Shown here: piece after piece, positions 62,996-64,000 of the stretch
Numbering within the stretch: position 1 is the stretch's first letter
Layout of the letters: each line of letters opens with the position of its first letter
From: Corynebacterium vitaeruminis DSM 20294
GTDB taxonomy: Bacteria > Actinomycetota > Actinomycetes > Mycobacteriales > Mycobacteriaceae
DNA length: 64,000 bases
Direction: 5' to 3'
Assembly: GCF_000550805.1 (NCBI RefSeq)
Contig: NZ_CP004353.1
Coordinates: forward strand, 1,116,001 to 1,180,000
Notes under the pieces: generated by a model
Database searches by the model: none
Seen by the model: the letters and a program-made list of their open reading frames with translations, nothing else
Told to the model about the DNA's origin: nothing
Position numbers and translations under genes: made by a program

Positions 62996-64000
62996 CTAGC
63001 GGCGGCGGGCGACGCGACCGATCATGGTGGCGAGGCCTGCGAGGATAAACAGGGCGGCTAGCAGGACCAGGGACCAGACGTTGGCGCCGGTGTTGGCCAG
63101 GCGCTTGGCGACGCTAGTGGAAGCCGGCGCGGAGGCAGCCTGTGCGGCGGCGGCCTGAGTGGTGCCAGCTGCAGGAGCGGCGGCTGCAGCGGCAGCGACC
63201 GGGGTGGTGGTGCCGGCGGTGGTGCCGGTTGCGGTCTGTGCACCGGTTGCGGTGGTGGCGTTCGTTCCGGTGGTGTCGGTGGTGTTACCGGAGGAGGTCG
63301 AGGACGCCGAGGAAGCGGAGGAGCCAGCGAGGGCGGCGAGCACGCCACCGACGACGGCAGCACCCACGACCAGCTTCGCGGCATCAGCGGCACTGGAACC
63401 GGAAGAACCGGCGCTGGAGCCGGACGACAGAGCGGCGGAACCGAGGGCAGAAGACGCCAGCGGGGCGCTGGAGCCGGAAGAACCGTTGCTGGAGCCGGAG
63501 GACAGCGGCAGGACGGAGGAGCCGTCGCTGGACTCGGCTGCGTGCTTCGGGGTGTAAGAAGATCCGTCGGAAGAGCCGGAGGACAGCGCAGACGAGAGGG
63601 CAACCGGACCCAGAATGGAGGAGCTAGCGTTAGAGTCGGCGAGGTGCTTCGGGGTCGAGGAGCTATCGCTCGAGCCGGAGGACAGCGGCAGGACGGAGGA
63701 GCCGACGCTGGACTCAGCCAGGTGCTTCGGGGAAGAAGAACCGTCGCTAGGGCCGGAGGACAGCGCGGAAGAGCCGAGCGCGGAAGACAACCCGAGCGGC
63801 AGAAGAGCGTCGGAGGACCCGTCGCTCGACGTGGAGGAGTTGCTCGACACGGAAGGAACGGAGCTGCCCGCGTGAGTGCCCTCGGAGCTGCCCACGGAGG
63901 ACAACGGCGCGGAGGAACCCTCAGCAGAGCCCTTATCGGCGCTGCTGGAGCCCGAGGAGAGAGCCGAAGAACCGGGGAGCGCGGAGGAGCCATCGCTGGA
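62996..64000 (-). CDS. Serine-rich repeat surface protein with sorting signal (5' end outside window)
   Basis: The last 334 residues of a larger protein; the frame stays open to the window's right edge, so the true start is not seen. It is extremely Ser/Gly-rich, with imperfect repeats of about 35-40 residues marked by TPKHLA(E/D)S... GSSVLPLSSGSSDGSS (three copies). A hydrophobic Ala/Gly/Val stretch, then a Thr/Ala-rich region follow. The end is a cell-wall sorting signal: LANTG, a hydrophobic helix and RVARRR. Sortase should attach it to peptidoglycan through the LANTG variant of LPxTG. A low-complexity stalk or adhesin is likely. Confidence 0.78.
   Translation of the reverse strand, partial: SSDGSSALPGSSALSSGSSSADKGSAEGSSAPLSSVGSSEGTHAGSSVPSVSSNSSTSSDGSSDALLPLGLSSALGSSALSSGPSDGSSSPKHLAESSVGSSVLPLSSGSSDSSSTPKHLADSNASSSILGPVALSSALSSGSSDGSSYTPKHAAESSDGSSVLPLSSGSSNGSSGSSAPLASSALGSAALSSGSSAGSSGSSAADAAKLVVGAAVVGGVLAALAGSSASSASSTSSGNTTDTTGTNATTATGAQTATGTTAGTTTPVAAAAAAAPAAGTTQAAAAQAASAPASTSVAKRLANTGANVWSLVLLAALFILAGLATMIGRVARRR

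Noticed and set aside
62996..64000. CRISPR-like or tandem-repeat array suggested by recurring GGAGGACAGC blocks
   Set aside because: The repeats are in-frame Ser/Gly codons of a surface protein, unequal in length and without uniform spacers.

Overview
The window comes from a high-GC actinobacterium, almost certainly a Corynebacterium. Several diagnostic genes and gene orders support this: an OdhA protein with an E2-type acyltransferase domain fused to the E1 dehydrogenase; the dapD-aroP-dapE neighbourhood; the actinobacterial string LOG protein-folP2-gpgS-DivIVA-like-DUF3117; divergent glgA/glgC; and O-methyltransferase-sigE-cseE-tatB-mrp. GTG and TTG starts are common. No rRNA, tRNA, CRISPR array or insertion sequence was seen.

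Layout, left to right. 1-3.9 kb: a GtrA-like membrane protein, a radical SAM/SPASM enzyme and a PiT phosphate transporter with a small membrane partner. 3.9-8.2 kb: a beta-glucoside operon (bglF-bglA-bglG on the minus strand) in which all three genes are frameshifted, five lesions in all, although an RAT-like antiterminator site and its hairpin remain in the leader. 8.6-13.6 kb: lysine/peptidoglycan synthesis (dapD, a divergent dapD paralogue, dapE) around an AroP-type permease. 13.7-17.8 kb: LOG-type phosphoribohydrolase, folP2, gpgS, a DivIVA-like membrane protein, DUF3117 and an RlmA-like methyltransferase. 17.8-23.2 kb: GH32-like hydrolase, acetolactate decarboxylase, divergent glgA and glgC, O-methyltransferase. 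23.3-25.9 kb: lactate regulator LldR and permease LldP with a matching operator. 26-32.5 kb: sigE and anti-sigma cseE (with an ECF-type promoter), tatB, mrp, DUF1003, an MgtE-N/CBS protein, a stress protein and a lipoprotein. 32.7-46.2 kb: odhA, a fused double ABC exporter, a shikimate-dehydrogenase-like enzyme, a carboxylesterase, an FhuF-like Fe-S protein and an acidic protein.

46.2-51.8 kb: a nucleoside hydrolase next to a complete ECF transporter (S, T and a two-domain A protein with one intact and one degraded ATP site), then an unknown gene and an MFS exporter diverging from a near-perfect LexA (SOS) box. 51.8-63 kb: a full [NiFe]-hydrogenase locus: hypD-hypC, hypE, hypF and hypA-hypB for maturation, then Tat-exported small subunit, large subunit, cytochrome b subunit and maturation protease. 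The cytochrome b subunit carries a roughly 170-residue N-terminal extension that looks like the nucleotide-binding domain of a P-type ATPase. The window ends inside a serine-rich, repeat-bearing surface protein with a C-terminal LANTG-type sorting signal.

Two features cut across the gene map. A 10-mer, GTCGAYAAGC, occurs 13 times on both strands, in spacers and inside genes. Some genic copies use codons that are rare in this GC-rich DNA. Separately, an 86-base near-complete inverted repeat lies between the convergent hypE and hypF genes.
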